DNA of 64,000 bases from Ampullaceana balthica (Eukaryota; Mollusca; Gastropoda; Lymnaeidae): NCBI GenBank assembly GCA_944989445.1, contig CALYLW010000040.1:1736818-1800817 (forward strand). The letters are read 5' to 3'. Positions 63,546 to 64,000 of this stretch are shown here, piece by piece. Made by a program: the position numbers and the translations under genes. Each line of letters begins with the position of its first letter. The first letter of the stretch is position 1. The notes under the pieces were generated by a model. The model worked only from the letters and a program-made list of their open reading frames with translations. It was not told where the DNA came from and searched no databases.

Positions 63546-64000
63546 CTCTATATTAACTATATAAAATATTTGGTTGTTTGTTAGTTAGAGTTAACGGTGC
63601 GATAGGATGGGGTGAAAAACTAAACATCACTATTCTAACTAAAACCCATGCCATCTGAAATAACGAAAGTGGCTTTTATCAAAATCATATTTTACTATCA
63701 TTCAAATGAAGTGATAATTATGTGATGGTGAATAAATCTCGTCGACACCATAAATTAGTTTGTCGTAATCACAAGCTAACTTTATTACTGTCACAACTGG
63801 AAAGGATTTACCCTCCAGAGTTCTCATCATCAAAGTGGGGGGAGGGGGTGAGTATCACCATGATCAGGGGCTCTAAGAACATAAAATGTATTAGCCACAT
63901 GTAAGTGTAGACAATAAAGGCACTCCAATGGCAATGCGTTAGAAATGACCTATAGCAGTCAGACTAACTAACACACTATTGTTGAATCATTTCTTGGTGG
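63546..64000. other. Unassigned right edge
   Basis: No supported feature. One short open frame near 63722 has no recognisable product. Confidence 0.35.

Overview
The window is nuclear DNA from an invertebrate animal. The evidence is AT-rich sequence, genes split into short exons by GT-AG introns of 70 bp to 11 kb, an animal-type SLK/LOK Ste20 kinase, a Rnd-type Rho GTPase, tRNA-derived SINEs and many hAT elements with 8-bp target duplications. A mollusc is my best guess from overall character, but nothing in the sequence proves the phylum. All three supported host genes are on the minus strand.

Layout. 1-310: 32-bp minisatellite. 665-878: hAT MITE. 1708-2193: repeat of family A. 2340-4530: long 17-bp minisatellite with a MITE inserted inside it. 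4764-6130: large coding exon of an unrecognised gene that continues off the left edge. 7.9-16.2 kb: intergenic or very large intron, with three hAT-type elements, a MITE, a 40-bp minisatellite and a SINE. 16770-17147: second SINE. 17274-24649: SLK/STK10-type kinase, twelve coding exons with all splice junctions in phase. 25139-25786: 5'-truncated LINE. 27.7-31.6 kb: hAT and other transposon copies, some nested. 32.4-35.8 kb: 24-bp minisatellite of about 142 copies. 36.0-36.7 kb: CAA/CAG-rich repeat. 37.2-37.7 kb: family A copy. 38-42 kb: probable 3' flank or UTR of the next gene. 41980-55409: last four coding exons of a Rnd-type GTPase, whose P-loop exon I cannot find. 47.7-49.1 kb: three further repeat copies, two head to tail, inside the 11-kb Rnd intron. 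54.3-61.2 kb: dense tandem arrays with two MITEs and a SINE relic. 61.2-64 kb: largely unassigned.

How the genes relate. The kinase is predicted to act on the cortical actin/ERM system and the GTPase to antagonise RhoA-driven contractility, so both touch the cytoskeleton; I see no shared regulation and treat the adjacency as coincidence. The most distinctive features are the mass of tandem repeats (about 20 arrays, roughly 10 kb), several of which alternate two unit variants, and a repeat family (A/B/C) that I cannot assign to a known transposon class. Most long reading frames outside the exons listed are repeat artefacts.
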